A stretch of DNA of 64,000 nt from Hyphomicrobiales bacterium (GTDB taxonomy: Bacteria > Pseudomonadota > Alphaproteobacteria > Rhizobiales > Rhizobiaceae). The notes beneath the pieces were generated by a model, which worked only from the letters and a program-made list of their open reading frames with translations, did not search any database and was not told the DNA's origin. The translations under genes were made by a program, and so were the position numbers. The stretch's first letter is position 1, and every line of letters starts with the position of its first letter. The stretch covers positions 142,211-206,210 of the forward strand of contig UBZP01000022.1 of NCBI GenBank assembly GCA_900469965.1, written 5' to 3'. Positions 55,622 through 64,000 of the stretch are shown here, piece by piece.

Positions 55622-56107
55622 TCAGTCGCCCTGGTCTTCCGCCGCTCTGGCGCCGTCGCCCTTGCGGCCGGCCACCTCCTGCCGCTTCATGATCCGCTCC
55701 CGCCCGGAGACGCCGAGGAGGTCGGCGATCCGCCAGATCGCGTGGTCCTCCAGCTCGCTGCGGTCGCCGTCGGCATAGACGATCTCCCAGAGCAGGCCGA
55801 CGAGATCGACCTTCTGTTCGTCGGTGAGCTGCCGCTTCAATTCGGAGGTGAACTGGAAGAAGTCGATCGCCTCGCTGGCGGCGGCGGTGCCGGTGTCGAC
55901 GAGCCGTTTGAAGCGGGCGTCGTCGAGGCCGTAGAGCTTCTGGAAGCTGTCCCTCAACGCCGTACGTTCCGCATCGAGGATCCGGCCGTCGGACTCCATG
56001 ACCTGGATGCACAGGGCCATGACGGCCACGCGCGGATCCCCTGCGTCGAAAGTCTGTCTTCCCGCGCCGGAAAGACCGGAGAGGAACCGCTGCAATTTCT
56101 CGAACAT
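55622..56107 (-). CDS. TerB-like (TerB superfamily) protein
   Basis: A 161-residue helical protein starting at MFEKLQRFLSG. The TerB pattern is repeated acidic blocks: VMESDGRILDAERTAL, then about 55 residues on EIVYADGDRSELEDHAIWRI. These acidic loops may bind metals. The C-terminus (about 140-161) is polar. Function in tellurite resistance is not implied; in rhizobia this sits after hemY. No ter operon is here, although a TerC-superfamily gene is at 38.9 kb. Confidence 0.88.
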   Translation of the reverse strand: MFEKLQRFLSGLSGAGRQTFDAGDPRVAVMALCIQVMESDGRILDAERTALRDSFQKLYGLDDARFKRLVDTGTAAASEAIDFFQFTSELKRQLTDEQKVDLVGLLWEIVYADGDRSELEDHAIWRIADLLGVSGRERIMKRQEVAGRKGDGARAAEDQGD

Positions 56108-56167
56108 ATCGCCCCTGTAACGTCGCATTGAAATGGATCGGCTGCCCCGAAGCCCAGGGCGCCCGCC

Positions 56168-57769
56168 TCAGAAGATGCGGAAGCTGCCGCCTGCGGTGCC
56201 GGCCTCCCGCTGCGCATCGGACTTCACGCCCGGATCGTCCGGCAGTCCGCCGAAAAAGGGTTTCGGCTCGTCCGCGGCCGTCGCGGCCCTGCCGCCGGCG
56301 GCGGGCTTCTCCGTGGCGTGCGGCCCGGCTTCGGGCTTCAGGGTGATCTCGCCGGCCGGTTTCGGCGGCTTTGCAGGCGGGCTTGCAGCGGCCCGGTCGG
56401 CAATCGCCACGGGCGGCAGCGTGCGGATGGCCTCGTCGGCGGGGTTGACCGCGCCGTCTTCGATCGGTGCGTGCCATTCGCTGACGGGCGTCTTCCATTC
56501 GAAGGCGTCGAGCTTGCCGGTGACGGGCGACACCGGAAGCCATTCCGGCGACGTCACCCCGTCGGCCGTCCAGGCCGGATCGCGCGGTGCCTTCAGCGCC
56601 TGGTTCATCCAGTGGCGGATCCGGCCCTGGTCGCCGGTTTCGGCGTCCTCGATGTCGGCGAGCAGCAGGTAGGCCCGCTCGCAGGGTGCCAGTCGCGCCG
56701 CCGCTTCGGCCTTGGGGCGGGCGACCTTGAATTCGCGCGCATCGAGGGCGGCCTGGGCGACGGCGAACAGCGTTTCGGCATTGTTCGGATGCAGCGCCTC
56801 GAGCTTTTCGGCGCGCTTCAGCCGGTCGAGCGCGGAATCACCGGTGCGGGAGTGCACGAAGAGGCGGGCAACATCGGGGTGCGGGTTGGCCTTCCACAGC
56901 CGCTCGAGGATGTTGGATGCCTTGCGCAGGTTGCCTTCGCGGAGATAGGCCTTCGCCGCGATCAGGCCCGCGGGAACGAAGTTCTCGTCGATCTTCAAGG
57001 CCGCGAGTGCGTCGTCGCGGGCGGCCTTCGGGTCGGTCTGGCTTTCCAGCCGCGCGCCCGCACGCGCCGTCAACAGGACGACCTTGCGCCGGTCGAGCTG
57101 CTTGCGCTCTTCCGCGGAGGCGGGCTTCTGGTGTTCGACGAGCTTCAGCGCCTGGTCCCATTCCCCGGTCTGCGAATGCTGCTCGAGAACCGCGTCGGCC
57201 GCCCAGGGCAGCTGCGGCGCCGTCTCGGCGGCGCGTTCGGCATATTGCCGTGCGGCCTCCGGGGCGCCGAGACGCTTTGCCTCGAGGTAGAGCCCGCGCA
57301 GGCCGAGCGCGCGCGTCTCCGGATCGTCGGCCATCAGCTCGAACCGGCGGCGGGCCTCGTCGTGATTGCCCTCGATCAACGCCGCCTGGGCCTCCAGGAG
57401 ATGAACGAGCGGCTCCTGATCCGCCCGGATCAGGCCCTTGGCGCGGGACAGCATCTTGCGGGCGGCGGCGGCGTCGCCGGCGCCGGCGGCGATCAGCCCG
57501 GTCGACAGCGCCTGGTAGCCGCGGTCGCGCTTCCGGGCGCGGAAATGACGCTGGAGGGCGTGGGGCGAGGTGAGCACCACCCGCAGCAGCCACCAAGCGA
57601 AGATCACCGCGGCCATCAGCGATACCGTGATCGTCGCGGCGACCATCAGGCTCATGGCGATGCGCTGGCCCTGCCAGATGATCGACAGTTCACCGGGCCG
57701 GTCGGCGAGCCAGGCAAAGCCGAGCCCGAGGGCGAGAACGAGGAGAACGAAGGAAAGCACTCTGATCAT
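56168..57769 (-). CDS. hemY: HemY-like inner-membrane TPR protein of the haem locus
   Basis: A 533-residue protein starting at MIRVLSFVLLV. Two N-terminal membrane helices (about 4-22 and 38-62) precede TPR-like helical repeats (about 80-400). The HemY N-terminal signature (RPGELSIIWQGQRIAMS) is clear. A Pro/Ala-rich tail (about 440-533) is added, common in rhizobial HemY. The role in late haem synthesis is suggested, not proven; it is unlike the oxidase also named HemY. 16 bp after mic60. Confidence 0.88.
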   Translation of the reverse strand: MIRVLSFVLLVLALGLGFAWLADRPGELSIIWQGQRIAMSLMVAATITVSLMAAVIFAWWLLRVVLTSPHALQRHFRARKRDRGYQALSTGLIAAGAGDAAAARKMLSRAKGLIRADQEPLVHLLEAQAALIEGNHDEARRRFELMADDPETRALGLRGLYLEAKRLGAPEAARQYAERAAETAPQLPWAADAVLEQHSQTGEWDQALKLVEHQKPASAEERKQLDRRKVVLLTARAGARLESQTDPKAARDDALAALKIDENFVPAGLIAAKAYLREGNLRKASNILERLWKANPHPDVARLFVHSRTGDSALDRLKRAEKLEALHPNNAETLFAVAQAALDAREFKVARPKAEAAARLAPCERAYLLLADIEDAETGDQGRIRHWMNQALKAPRDPAWTADGVTSPEWLPVSPVTGKLDAFEWKTPVSEWHAPIEDGAVNPADEAIRTLPPVAIADRAAASPPAKPPKPAGEITLKPEAGPHATEKPAAGGRAATAADEPKPFFGGLPDDPGVKSDAQREAGTAGGSFRIF

Positions 57770-57785
57770 GACCGGTGTCGCCCCT

Positions 57786-59162
57786 TCAGCCCTGGTTGCC
57801 GCTTTTCGCCATGGCGCCGGAGACGATGGCGCCGACGCCGTCCTCCACCAGGATTCGCTGGTCGAGCTCGGCCTTGAAGGCGGCACCGGCATTGCGCGCG
57901 GCTTCCGGCAGGGCCTGCCATTCGATCTGCGCGCCCTTGAGGTCGCCGTTCTGCAGCTTGTTCTCGATGCGCGCCACGATCGCCTCGGGGCTGTCGCCCT
58001 CGACGCTGCCGACGGGCCGCACGGTGATGACGGACGAGGCGCTGGCGAGCAGCCGGTCGACGATGCCCTGTTCACCGGCCGGCCGGTGCACCGCCTCGAT
58101 CATGTCGTCGGCCACCGGCTCGAACTGCCGCACCAGATCTGCGCGCGAGACGACGCCGGTCGGCGCATGCTCGCGCAAGGGCGCAACAGCCGGATCGTCC
58201 GGCGAGACGCTGACATAGGCTTCCAGTTCGGCAAGATAGGGACCGCCGCGGTCGATCGCCGTCTTCAATGCGGTGGCGGCCACGGCGCGGGCCATGGCGA
58301 CGTCGTCGCGCGGTTCGGCGAGCTTCTGCTCGGCCGCATCGATCCGCTGGGTCAGCTGTGCGGACTGGTCGGAGACCGCGCGCTCGGCGGCCGCGGTGCG
58401 GTCGCGCAGGGCCGTGATATCCGCGGTGAGCTTGGCGACGGTGGCCTCGAGCGTGGCGATCGCGCGCTGCGCCTCTTCGTCCACGGCGCCGGCAGCCGGA
58501 GCGGAGGCCGTCCGCTCGAGAGTGGCAAGGCGGCTTTCGAGCGGCTGCAGGTCGGCGGCGGGCGAGCCTGCCGTAGCCCCTAAGGTGTCCACCCGCGCCT
58601 TCAAGGCATCGAGTTCGGCGCTGAGCGGTGCCAGGTCAGCGTCGGACCCTCCGCCGGGGCCGAGCGTGGGCAGGTACCCGCCGTATTGCAGGGCGCCGGC
58701 ACCCGCAAGGGCGACAAGGCCGCCGACGATGGCGGCAGCAAGGGCCCCGGACTTGCTCGGGCGCTGCTCGGTCTGGGTCTGGGTCTGGGTCTGGGTCTGG
58801 GGCTGGTCTGTGAAAGGCTGACCGGCCCCTGGCGCCGCGGAAGTCTCTTCGCGCGCGGACGCTTCTGCAGGGCCGGGTCCGATCGCTGCGGCGGGAACCG
58901 GCTCGTCCGCAGCGCCGAGAGTGGTCTGTTCGACGGTCGGCTGTTCTGCGGTCGGCTCTTCTGCGGTTTCCGGCGCGATGGACGTCGGCTCGGCGGGCTT
59001 CGGTTCTGTATCGGGGACGCCGGTTGCGACGGCGGCATCCGGGTCCTTGTCCGGGCCGGCAGGAGGCGCCTTCGCGTCGTCCGAGGCGGGCACGGCTTCA
59101 AGATCGATCGTCATGGGCGTCTCGCCGGACTTCCTGCGGCGTGGCGGCTTTTCCGGTTCCAT
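57786..59162 (-). CDS. Alphaproteobacterial Mic60/mitofilin-like protein
   Basis: A 458-residue protein with an AAGGAGG site before the ATG. A long disordered, acidic Pro/Glu N-terminus (1-140) is followed by a membrane helix (about 141-160), a coiled coil (about 180-300) and a C-terminal mitofilin-like helical domain (GDLKGAQIEWQALPEAARN). Bacterial Mic60 was found by its place beside haem genes, as here between hemD and hemY; it shapes membranes. Residues about 122-131 are QTQTQTQTQT, coded by a hexamer repeat. Confidence 0.82.
   Translation of the reverse strand: MEPEKPPRRRKSGETPMTIDLEAVPASDDAKAPPAGPDKDPDAAVATGVPDTEPKPAEPTSIAPETAEEPTAEQPTVEQTTLGAADEPVPAAAIGPGPAEASAREETSAAPGAGQPFTDQPQTQTQTQTQTEQRPSKSGALAAAIVGGLVALAGAGALQYGGYLPTLGPGGGSDADLAPLSAELDALKARVDTLGATAGSPAADLQPLESRLATLERTASAPAAGAVDEEAQRAIATLEATVAKLTADITALRDRTAAAERAVSDQSAQLTQRIDAAEQKLAEPRDDVAMARAVAATALKTAIDRGGPYLAELEAYVSVSPDDPAVAPLREHAPTGVVSRADLVRQFEPVADDMIEAVHRPAGEQGIVDRLLASASSVITVRPVGSVEGDSPEAIVARIENKLQNGDLKGAQIEWQALPEAARNAGAAFKAELDQRILVEDGVGAIVSGAMAKSGNQG
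58771..58800. repeat. Hexanucleotide tandem repeat, 5 x GTCTGG, inside mic60
   Basis: Five exact copies of GTCTGG run from 58771 to 58800, then a decayed copy GGCTGG. On the coding strand they give Gln-Thr repeats. Since the unit is 6 bp, slippage would change the length without a frameshift. Confidence 0.95.
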
Positions 59163-59266
59163 GACGGCCTCCTTGCTTTCCGATGCGATACGTAAACCTA
59201 GTAAGGGAAGCCCGGCAGGGAAAGCCCCTCCTTCGATTTAAGCGCCATCTCCCGGCGGCGCCGCTG

Positions 59267-59995
59267 TCAGAGGAGATCGAGAAGGCCCTCTTCCGTCGGC
59301 GTGGTGGAGACGACGACGGATTTGGAGAAACGCTCCGGCACCATCGCCGCCACGTTGCGGCTGATGCAGAGGAAAAGCGTATTCTCCAGGCTGTCCAGGG
59401 ATTCGCCGACCAGCGGCAGTTCGAAGAAGTGGCGCGCGGATTCGCGCGAGTAGAAGAGTATCGCGTCCGGCCGCTCGTCGACGATCAGCGGCTTCAGCAT
59501 CGAGCGCTTCGGTCGGGTGGGCTCCATGCGGTAGCATTCGACCGTTTCGTGGGCGACGCCGGCTGCGACAAGGCGCGTCTCGAACTGGTGCGAGCGTGGG
59601 GAACCCGCCAGATAGAGGAGCGGTTCGGGCGGGACGCCGAAATCCTGCCGGTGGCGGATGATCAGGTCGGCGAGGCTGTTGCCGTCGCTTCCTTCGGCCG
59701 CCAGCACGGTGCGAAAGCCCGCTTCGGTGGCCGCGCGCGCCGTGGCCCGCCCGACCGCAAAGACGGTGGTCAGCAGGTGGCGGTCGAGTTCGCCGCCGAT
59801 CGAGCGCAGCACGTGCGCCGCTTCCGCACTGGTGATCGCGATCGCCGAGTGCCGCCGCGCAAGGCCCGCGGTCGCCGCGGCCGCGTCATGGACGGGGACG
59901 ACGAGGGAGAGGAGTACGGGCGTGTGATGGAGGGCCTTGAGCTTTGCTGCGGTTTTTTCCGCCGAGGCTTGGGGGCGGACGACCAGAACCCGCAT
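59267..59995 (-). CDS. hemD: Uroporphyrinogen-III synthase
   Basis: A 242-residue protein starting at MRVLVVRPQ, its ATG sharing one base with the hemC stop (TGATG). HemD is poorly conserved; visible here are the two-lobe pattern (strands at the start and at 120-140), ITSAEAAHVL and VFAVGRATA, and ILFYSRESARHF. It closes and flips hydroxymethylbilane to uroporphyrinogen III. An ATG three codons upstream is possible. Confidence 0.9.
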   Translation of the reverse strand: MRVLVVRPQASAEKTAAKLKALHHTPVLLSLVVPVHDAAAATAGLARRHSAIAITSAEAAHVLRSIGGELDRHLLTTVFAVGRATARAATEAGFRTVLAAEGSDGNSLADLIIRHRQDFGVPPEPLLYLAGSPRSHQFETRLVAAGVAHETVECYRMEPTRPKRSMLKPLIVDERPDAILFYSRESARHFFELPLVGESLDSLENTLFLCISRNVAAMVPERFSKSVVVSTTPTEEGLLDLL

Positions 59996-60924
59996 CAGGT
60001 CCACCCGTCGAAGAAGCCGGTGCCGGCGGCCGCGCGCACCGCGTGGCCGGCCTCGGCGCCCAGAGCGGCGGCATCGGTGGCGGCACCCTCGATCGTCGTC
60101 TCATGACAGCGCGTGCCGTCGGGGGTGAGGATCATGCCGCGGAAGCGGATGCGGCTGCCGTCGGAAACGGCGTAGCCGGCGATCGGCGTGCGACAGGATC
60201 CGTCCAGTACCCCGAGGAAGCTGCGCTCGCAGGTGACGGCCTCGCTGGTTTCGGGATCGTTGATCGCCGCCAGGAGATCGGCGATGCGGCGATCGCCGGT
60301 GCGGGCCTCGACGCAGATCGCGCCCTGCGCTGGGGCGGGGAGGAAAACCTCGGGGTCGAGGATCTCGGTTGCCACATGCTCGCGGCCGATGCGCTTGAGG
60401 CCGGCAAAGGCGAGCAGCGTCGCATCGGCCTCGCCTTCCGCCAGCTTGCGCAGGCGGGTGTCGACCTGGCCGCGGAAAATGGTGACGTTGATGTCCGGGC
60501 GGAGCCTGCGGATCTGCGCCTGCCGGCGCAGCGAGGCCGAGCCGACGGTGGCGCCGTGCGGCAGTTCGAGAAGCGTCGGCGCCGTGCGGCCGACAAAGGC
60601 GTCGCGGGGATCCTCGCGCGGCAGGAAGGCTGCGAGTTCCAGGCCATCCGGCAGCCGGGTCGGCATGTCCTTGGACGAGTGCACGGCGAAATCGAGATCG
60701 CCGGAGAAGAGCTGCGCCTCGATCTCCTCGGTGAACAGGCCCTTGCCGCCGATTTCGGACAAGGCTCGGTCCGTGATGCGGTCGCCCTTGGTCGAGAGCA
60801 CGACGATCTCGAACATCTCTTCCGGCAGGCCATGGGCCGTCATCAGGCGCGCCCGGGTCTCGTGCGCCTGCGCCAGTGCCAGCGGGCTGCCGCGGGTCCC
60901 GATCCTGAAAGGTTTTGTTTGCAT
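59995..60924 (-). CDS. hemC: Porphobilinogen deaminase (hydroxymethylbilane synthase)
   Basis: A 309-residue enzyme starting at [17 protein letters not shown], the family N-terminus. [11 protein letters not shown], the substrate-binding basic residues in [10 protein letters not shown], and the dipyrromethane Cys in [10 protein letters not shown] are visible. It polymerises four porphobilinogen. First gene of the hemC-hemD-mic60-hemY operon, divergent from tsaD across 73 bp. Confidence 0.96.
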   Translation of the reverse strand: MQTKPFRIGTRGSPLALAQAHETRARLMTAHGLPEEMFEIVVLSTKGDRITDRALSEIGGKGLFTEEIEAQLFSGDLDFAVHSSKDMPTRLPDGLELAAFLPREDPRDAFVGRTAPTLLELPHGATVGSASLRRQAQIRRLRPDINVTIFRGQVDTRLRKLAEGEADATLLAFAGLKRIGREHVATEILDPEVFLPAPAQGAICVEARTGDRRIADLLAAINDPETSEAVTCERSFLGVLDGSCRTPIAGYAVSDGSRIRFRGMILTPDGTRCHETTIEGAATDAAALGAEAGHAVRAAAGTGFFDGWT

Positions 60925-60997
60925 CAACCGTGATCCGTTGTTACCGGAAGCTCTCGTAACCGGCTTTTGCCACCATCGCAATCAAACAGCGTGCTTC

Positions 60998-62092
60998 ATG
61001 TCGTCCCATCTGACCATTCTCGGCATCGAAACGAGCTGCGACGAGACCGCCGCCGCCGTCGTCGTGCGGGATGCGTCCGGCCAGGGCACGATCCTTGGCG
61101 ACGTGGTGCTGAGCCAGCTCGACGAGCATAGCGCTTATGGCGGCGTCGTGCCCGAAATTGCGGCCCGGGCCCATGTCGAGGCACTCGACGAACTGATCGG
61201 CCAGGCGCTGGCGCGCGCCGGCAAGACGCTGGACGAGGTGGATGCGATCGCGGCGACGAGCGGGCCCGGCCTGATCGGCGGCCTGATCGTCGGCCTGATG
61301 ACCGGCAAGGCGATCGCGCGCGCCAAGGGCAAACCGCTCTATGCGGTCAACCACCTGGAGGGGCACGCGCTGACCGCGCGGCTGACCGACGGGCTTTCCT
61401 TTCCCTACCTGATGCTGCTTGTCTCCGGGGGGCACACGCAGCTCGTGCTGGTGCGCGGCGTCGGCGACTACGAGCGCTGGGGCACGACGATCGACGACGC
61501 GCTCGGCGAGGCCTTCGACAAGACGGCGAAGCTGCTCGGCCTTCCCTATCCGGGCGGTCCCGCTGTCGAAAAGGCGGCGGGGAGCGGGAATCCGGACCGG
61601 TTCTCCTTTCCGCGGCCTCTCGTCGGCGAGAAGCGGTTGGACTTCTCGTTCTCGGGGCTGAAGACGGCGGTGCGCCAGGCCGCCCAGTCGATCGAGCCGG
61701 TGAGCGAGCAGGACATCGCCGATATCTGCGCCTCGTTCCAGAAGGCCGTCTCGCGCACGCTGAAGGACCGCATCGGCCGCGGGCTGGAGCGGTTCCGGCA
61801 GGACTTCCCCGATGTCGCCCGGCCGGAGCTGGTGGTGGCCGGCGGCGTGGCGGCCAACAAGGTGCTGCGGGCGACGCTGCAGGATCTCTGCGACCGCAAC
61901 GGGTTCGGCTTCGTGGCGCCGCCGCTCGCACTCTGCACCGACAATGCCGCGATGATCGCCTGGGCGGGGCTGGAGCGGATGGCCGCCGGCCTTTCTGCCG
62001 ATGACCTTGCCGTCGCACCGCGCGCGCGCTGGCCGCTCGATGCGGAGGCCGCGGCCGTGCTCGGCTCGGGCAAGCGGGGAGCGAAGGCATGA
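60998..62092 (+). CDS. tsaD: tRNA N6-adenosine threonylcarbamoyltransferase
   Basis: A 364-residue protein starting at [16 protein letters not shown]. The metal-binding His pair is in [28 protein letters not shown], and [13 protein letters not shown] are the ASKHA phosphate and adenosine motifs. It transfers threonylcarbamoyl to A37 of ANN-decoding tRNAs. The larger frame from 60188 lies over hemC and is not real. Overlaps gpsA by 4 bp. Confidence 0.97.
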   Translation: MSSHLTILGIETSCDETAAAVVVRDASGQGTILGDVVLSQLDEHSAYGGVVPEIAARAHVEALDELIGQALARAGKTLDEVDAIAATSGPGLIGGLIVGLMTGKAIARAKGKPLYAVNHLEGHALTARLTDGLSFPYLMLLVSGGHTQLVLVRGVGDYERWGTTIDDALGEAFDKTAKLLGLPYPGGPAVEKAAGSGNPDRFSFPRPLVGEKRLDFSFSGLKTAVRQAAQSIEPVSEQDIADICASFQKAVSRTLKDRIGRGLERFRQDFPDVARPELVVAGGVAANKVLRATLQDLCDRNGFGFVAPPLALCTDNAAMIAWAGLERMAAGLSADDLAVAPRARWPLDAEAAAVLGSGKRGAKA

Positions 62093-63081
62093 CGAGACAG
62101 CCGCATGTCGTGGTGGTCGGAGCCGGCGCCTTCGGTACGGCGCTCGCCACCGTCGTCGCCGAGACCGGCGAAAGCCGGGCCACGCTGCTGGCCCGGCGGG
62201 CGGAGACGGTCGCGGAGATCGCCGCGTCGCGCCGAAACGACACCGTCCTTCCCGGCATCGCGCTGTCGGCGGCGCTGGAGGCGACCACCGATCAGGCCGT
62301 GCTGAGGGATGCCCCGGTCGTTCTCTTTGCCATGCCGTCGCAGGCGCAGCGGGCGGCGGCCCGCGAGCTTGCGCCCCATCTCGCCGAGGGCGCGACCGTC
62401 GTCGTCTGCGCCAAGGGCATGGAGAAGGCGAGCGGCCGGCTTCTGACCGATGTTCAGGAAGAGGAACTGCCGCGCCAGCACATCGCAGTGCTTTCCGGTC
62501 CCGGCTTTGCCGCCGACATTGCGCGCGGCCTGCCGACCGCGATGGTGGTCGCTGCGGCGACGATCGAGACGGCGGCGACGCTGGCGCATGTGCTGTCCGG
62601 GCCGACCTTCCGGCTCTATCCCTCCGCCGACCGCATCGGCGTGCAACTCGGCGGCGCGCTGAAAAACGTGCTGGCGATCGCCTGCGGCATCGTCGAGGGG
62701 GCGGGGCTCGGCGACAGCGCCCGCGCGGCGCTGATCTCGCGGGGGCTCGCAGAGATGTCGCGGTTCGTGGCCGCCCATGGCGGCGACGCGGCGACGGTGA
62801 CCGGGCTCTCGGGGCTCGGCGACCTGGTGCTCACCGGCACCAGCCACCAGTCGCGCAACCTGCGCTTCGGCATCGAGCTCGGCTGCCACGGCAATGCCGA
62901 CAACTGGTCCGGCGACCTCGTCGAGGGCGCCTTCGCGGCCGGCGTGGCCGCAAGGGTCGCGGCCGAGCGCAACATCGACATGCCGATCACCGAGGCGGTC
63001 GCGGCGATCGTCGACGGCAGGCTCGACATTGCGACCGCGATCGGCCGGCTGATGACCCGACCGATCACCCAGGAATTCTAG
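62089..63081 (+). CDS. gpsA: Glycerol-3-phosphate dehydrogenase [NAD(P)+]
   Basis: A 330-residue enzyme. [15 protein letters not shown] is the Rossmann motif; [16 protein letters not shown] and [15 protein letters not shown] (catalytic Lys) are family blocks, and SRNLRFG follows with the substrate Arg. It reduces dihydroxyacetone phosphate for phospholipid synthesis. Begins in the tsaD stop (ATGA), so it is in that operon. Confidence 0.97.
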   Translation: MTRQPHVVVVGAGAFGTALATVVAETGESRATLLARRAETVAEIAASRRNDTVLPGIALSAALEATTDQAVLRDAPVVLFAMPSQAQRAAARELAPHLAEGATVVVCAKGMEKASGRLLTDVQEEELPRQHIAVLSGPGFAADIARGLPTAMVVAAATIETAATLAHVLSGPTFRLYPSADRIGVQLGGALKNVLAIACGIVEGAGLGDSARAALISRGLAEMSRFVAAHGGDAATVTGLSGLGDLVLTGTSHQSRNLRFGIELGCHGNADNWSGDLVEGAFAAGVAARVAAERNIDMPITEAVAAIVDGRLDIATAIGRLMTRPITQEF

Positions 63082-63092
63082 AGGAAAAGGAT

Positions 63093-63392
63093 ATGGCCAT
63101 GCTTTTTGCCCTTCTCTGCACCGACAAGCCCGGCGCGCTGCAATTGCGCCTCGACACCCGCCCGGTGCACGTCGCCCACCTGACGAAGCTGAACGAAGAG
63201 GGCAAGCTCGCCTTCGCCGGCCCGTTCCTCGATGCGGACGGCAAGCCGAACGGCAGCCTCGTCGTCGTCAAGGCCGATAGCGCCGAGGCGGCGCGGGCGC
63301 TCGGCGAGGCCGATCCCTTCTTCAAGGCCGGCGTATTCGAGAGCGTCGTGGTCAAGCCCTGGACCTGGACCTTCAACAATCCGGAGGCATAA
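63093..63392 (+). CDS. YciI family protein
   Basis: A 99-residue protein after GAGGAAAAGG (63081-63090); a second ATG two codons in would also serve. The ferredoxin-like fold has RPVHVAHL (the His of the YciI core), GKLAFAGPFLD, GSLVVVKADSAEAARAL, and DPFFKAGVFESVVVKPW. Function of most YciI proteins is unknown; some are dehydrochlorinases or muconolactone isomerase-like. 11 bp after gpsA. Confidence 0.93.
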   Translation: MAMLFALLCTDKPGALQLRLDTRPVHVAHLTKLNEEGKLAFAGPFLDADGKPNGSLVVVKADSAEAARALGEADPFFKAGVFESVVVKPWTWTFNNPEA

Positions 63393-63397
63393 GGTTC

Positions 63398-63829
63398 ATG
63401 GCCCACTGGCTCTACAAGTCGGAACCGTTCAAGTGGTCCTGGCAGATGCAGAAGGACGCCGGTGCCGCGGGCACCGAGTGGACGGGGGTGCGCAACTACC
63501 TGGCGCGCAACAACATGCGGGCCATGAAGATCGGCGACAAGGGTTTCTTCTACCACTCCAACGAGGGGCTGGAGATCGTCGGCATCACCGAGGTCTGCGC
63601 GCTGTCGCATCCGGATTCGACCGCCGGTGACGATCCGCGCTGGGACTGCGTCGACATTCGCGCCGTCTGCGACATGCCGAAGCCGGTATCGCTGAAGGAC
63701 ATCAAGGCGAACCCGAAGCTCGAGAAGATGTCGCTCGTCACCTCCATGCGCCTGTCCGTCCAGCCGGTGACGGAGGACGAATGGATCGAGGTCTGCCGCA
63801 TGGGCGGCCTCGACGAGCCGCCGCGCTGA
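63398..63829 (+). CDS. EVE domain-containing protein
   Basis: A 143-residue single-domain protein of the PUA-like EVE family. WLYKSEPFKWSW is the hallmark opening, TGVRNYLARNNM the aromatic/basic pocket, and DKGFFYHSN the following strand. EVE proteins are proposed to bind modified bases in DNA or RNA. 5 bp after the YciI gene, in a run with tsaD and a methyltransferase. There is no restriction gene nearby, so a housekeeping RNA role is more likely. Confidence 0.92.
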   Translation: MAHWLYKSEPFKWSWQMQKDAGAAGTEWTGVRNYLARNNMRAMKIGDKGFFYHSNEGLEIVGITEVCALSHPDSTAGDDPRWDCVDIRAVCDMPKPVSLKDIKANPKLEKMSLVTSMRLSVQPVTEDEWIEVCRMGGLDEPPR

Positions 63830-63839
63830 CCACGATCCC

Positions 63840-64000
63840 GTGAAGACCGATCCCGAACGCTTCATCCTCGACAACACCGCGGTGATCGCGCCGCCGCATG
63901 TGCCGGAAATCCGGCTGCGCCTGGCCTCCGAGGCGCACGATCTGTGGCTGAAGACCGAAGAGGAACTCGAAGAGATCGGCCTGCCGCCGCCGTTCTGGGC
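63840..64000 (+). CDS. Class I SAM-dependent methyltransferase, N-terminus only
   Basis: The first 53 codons from a GTG start; the rest lies beyond the window. The stretch AVIAPPHVPEIRLRLA, then EAHDLWLKTEEELEEIGL and PPPFWA, is the typical opening of rhizobial ETF-beta/nicotinamide N-methyltransferase-like proteins, before the SAM-binding motif. The start is only 10 bp after the EVE gene, so it likely belongs to the tsaD operon. Confidence 0.7.
   Translation, partial: MKTDPERFILDNTAVIAPPHVPEIRLRLASEAHDLWLKTEEELEEIGLPPPFW

Noticed and set aside
55622..56107. Tellurite resistance locus (TerB-like here, TerC-like at 38.9 kb)
   Set aside because: The genes are 16 kb apart, on their own, and no terZ/A/D/E is present. 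Both families have wider roles.
58771..58806. CRISPR-like or mobile repeat
   Set aside because: The 6-bp unit has no spacers and lies in frame in a coding region; it is a simple sequence repeat.

Overview
The window is GC-rich, gene-dense chromosome from an alphaproteobacterium. It is most likely a member of the Rhizobiales, probably Rhizobiaceae. The evidence is the PHB genes phaBA facing phaR, a metA gene behind a SAM-II riboswitch, a Bax-inhibitor-1 gene behind a structured leader in the place where rhizobia carry the ybhL motif, the ialB-rlmN-argG order, a hemC-hemD-mic60-hemY operon, and a coxMNOP-type oxidase. I see no tRNA, rRNA, insertion sequence, prophage or CRISPR array. Genus and species cannot be fixed from sequence reading alone.

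Layout. 1-5.6 kb (minus strand): a beta-hydroxyacid dehydrogenase cut by the window edge, an aldose 1-epimerase, a GNAT acetyltransferase, metA with riboswitch and terminator, then phaB and phaA. 5.6-10.7 kb: phaR, rpmF, a GST, mtgA, ispA and hisC. 10.8-19.6 kb: small regulator/enzyme pairs (a WYL regulator with an ABM-like protein, ispG, a TetR regulator facing a periplasmic molybdenum hydroxylase with a dihaem cytochrome, a DeoR regulator with an MFS carrier). 19.6-31.9 kb: a BI-1 protein, the ybbP-ybbA ABC system facing a TesA-like esterase, thpR, a low-Mr tyrosine phosphatase, phhB, a YkvA protein, an IalB protein, rlmN, argG and two LysE exporters. 31.9-38.4 kb: a tricarboxylate system with regulator (tctDE), an additional binding protein and tctCBA. 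38.4-47.5 kb: a 53-residue protein, a DUF475/TerC membrane protein, an M3 peptidase, a PhoD phosphatase behind a likely PhoB-site array, typA, a GNAT enzyme and a cytochrome c. 47.6-52.1 kb: cytochrome oxidase subunits II, I, III, III and IV. 52.2-56.1 kb: ppa, DUF167, YggT, an MFS protein, a glutamine amidotransferase-like protein and a TerB-like protein. 56.2-64 kb: hemY, mic60, hemD and hemC on minus, facing tsaD, gpsA, yciI, an EVE protein and a methyltransferase cut by the edge.

Functional links. phaA and phaB make the monomer for PHB under the control of PhaR. The metA product is predicted to use acetyl-CoA (Glu111). The cytochrome c at 47.07 kb could feed the oxidase next to it. The molybdenum hydroxylase should pass electrons to its own cytochrome subunit in the periplasm. 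Much of the rest is housekeeping. The parts most worth a second look are RNA leaders (metA, BI-1, the TerC-like gene), an 11-bp repeat array before phoD, and the additional binding protein in the tct locus.
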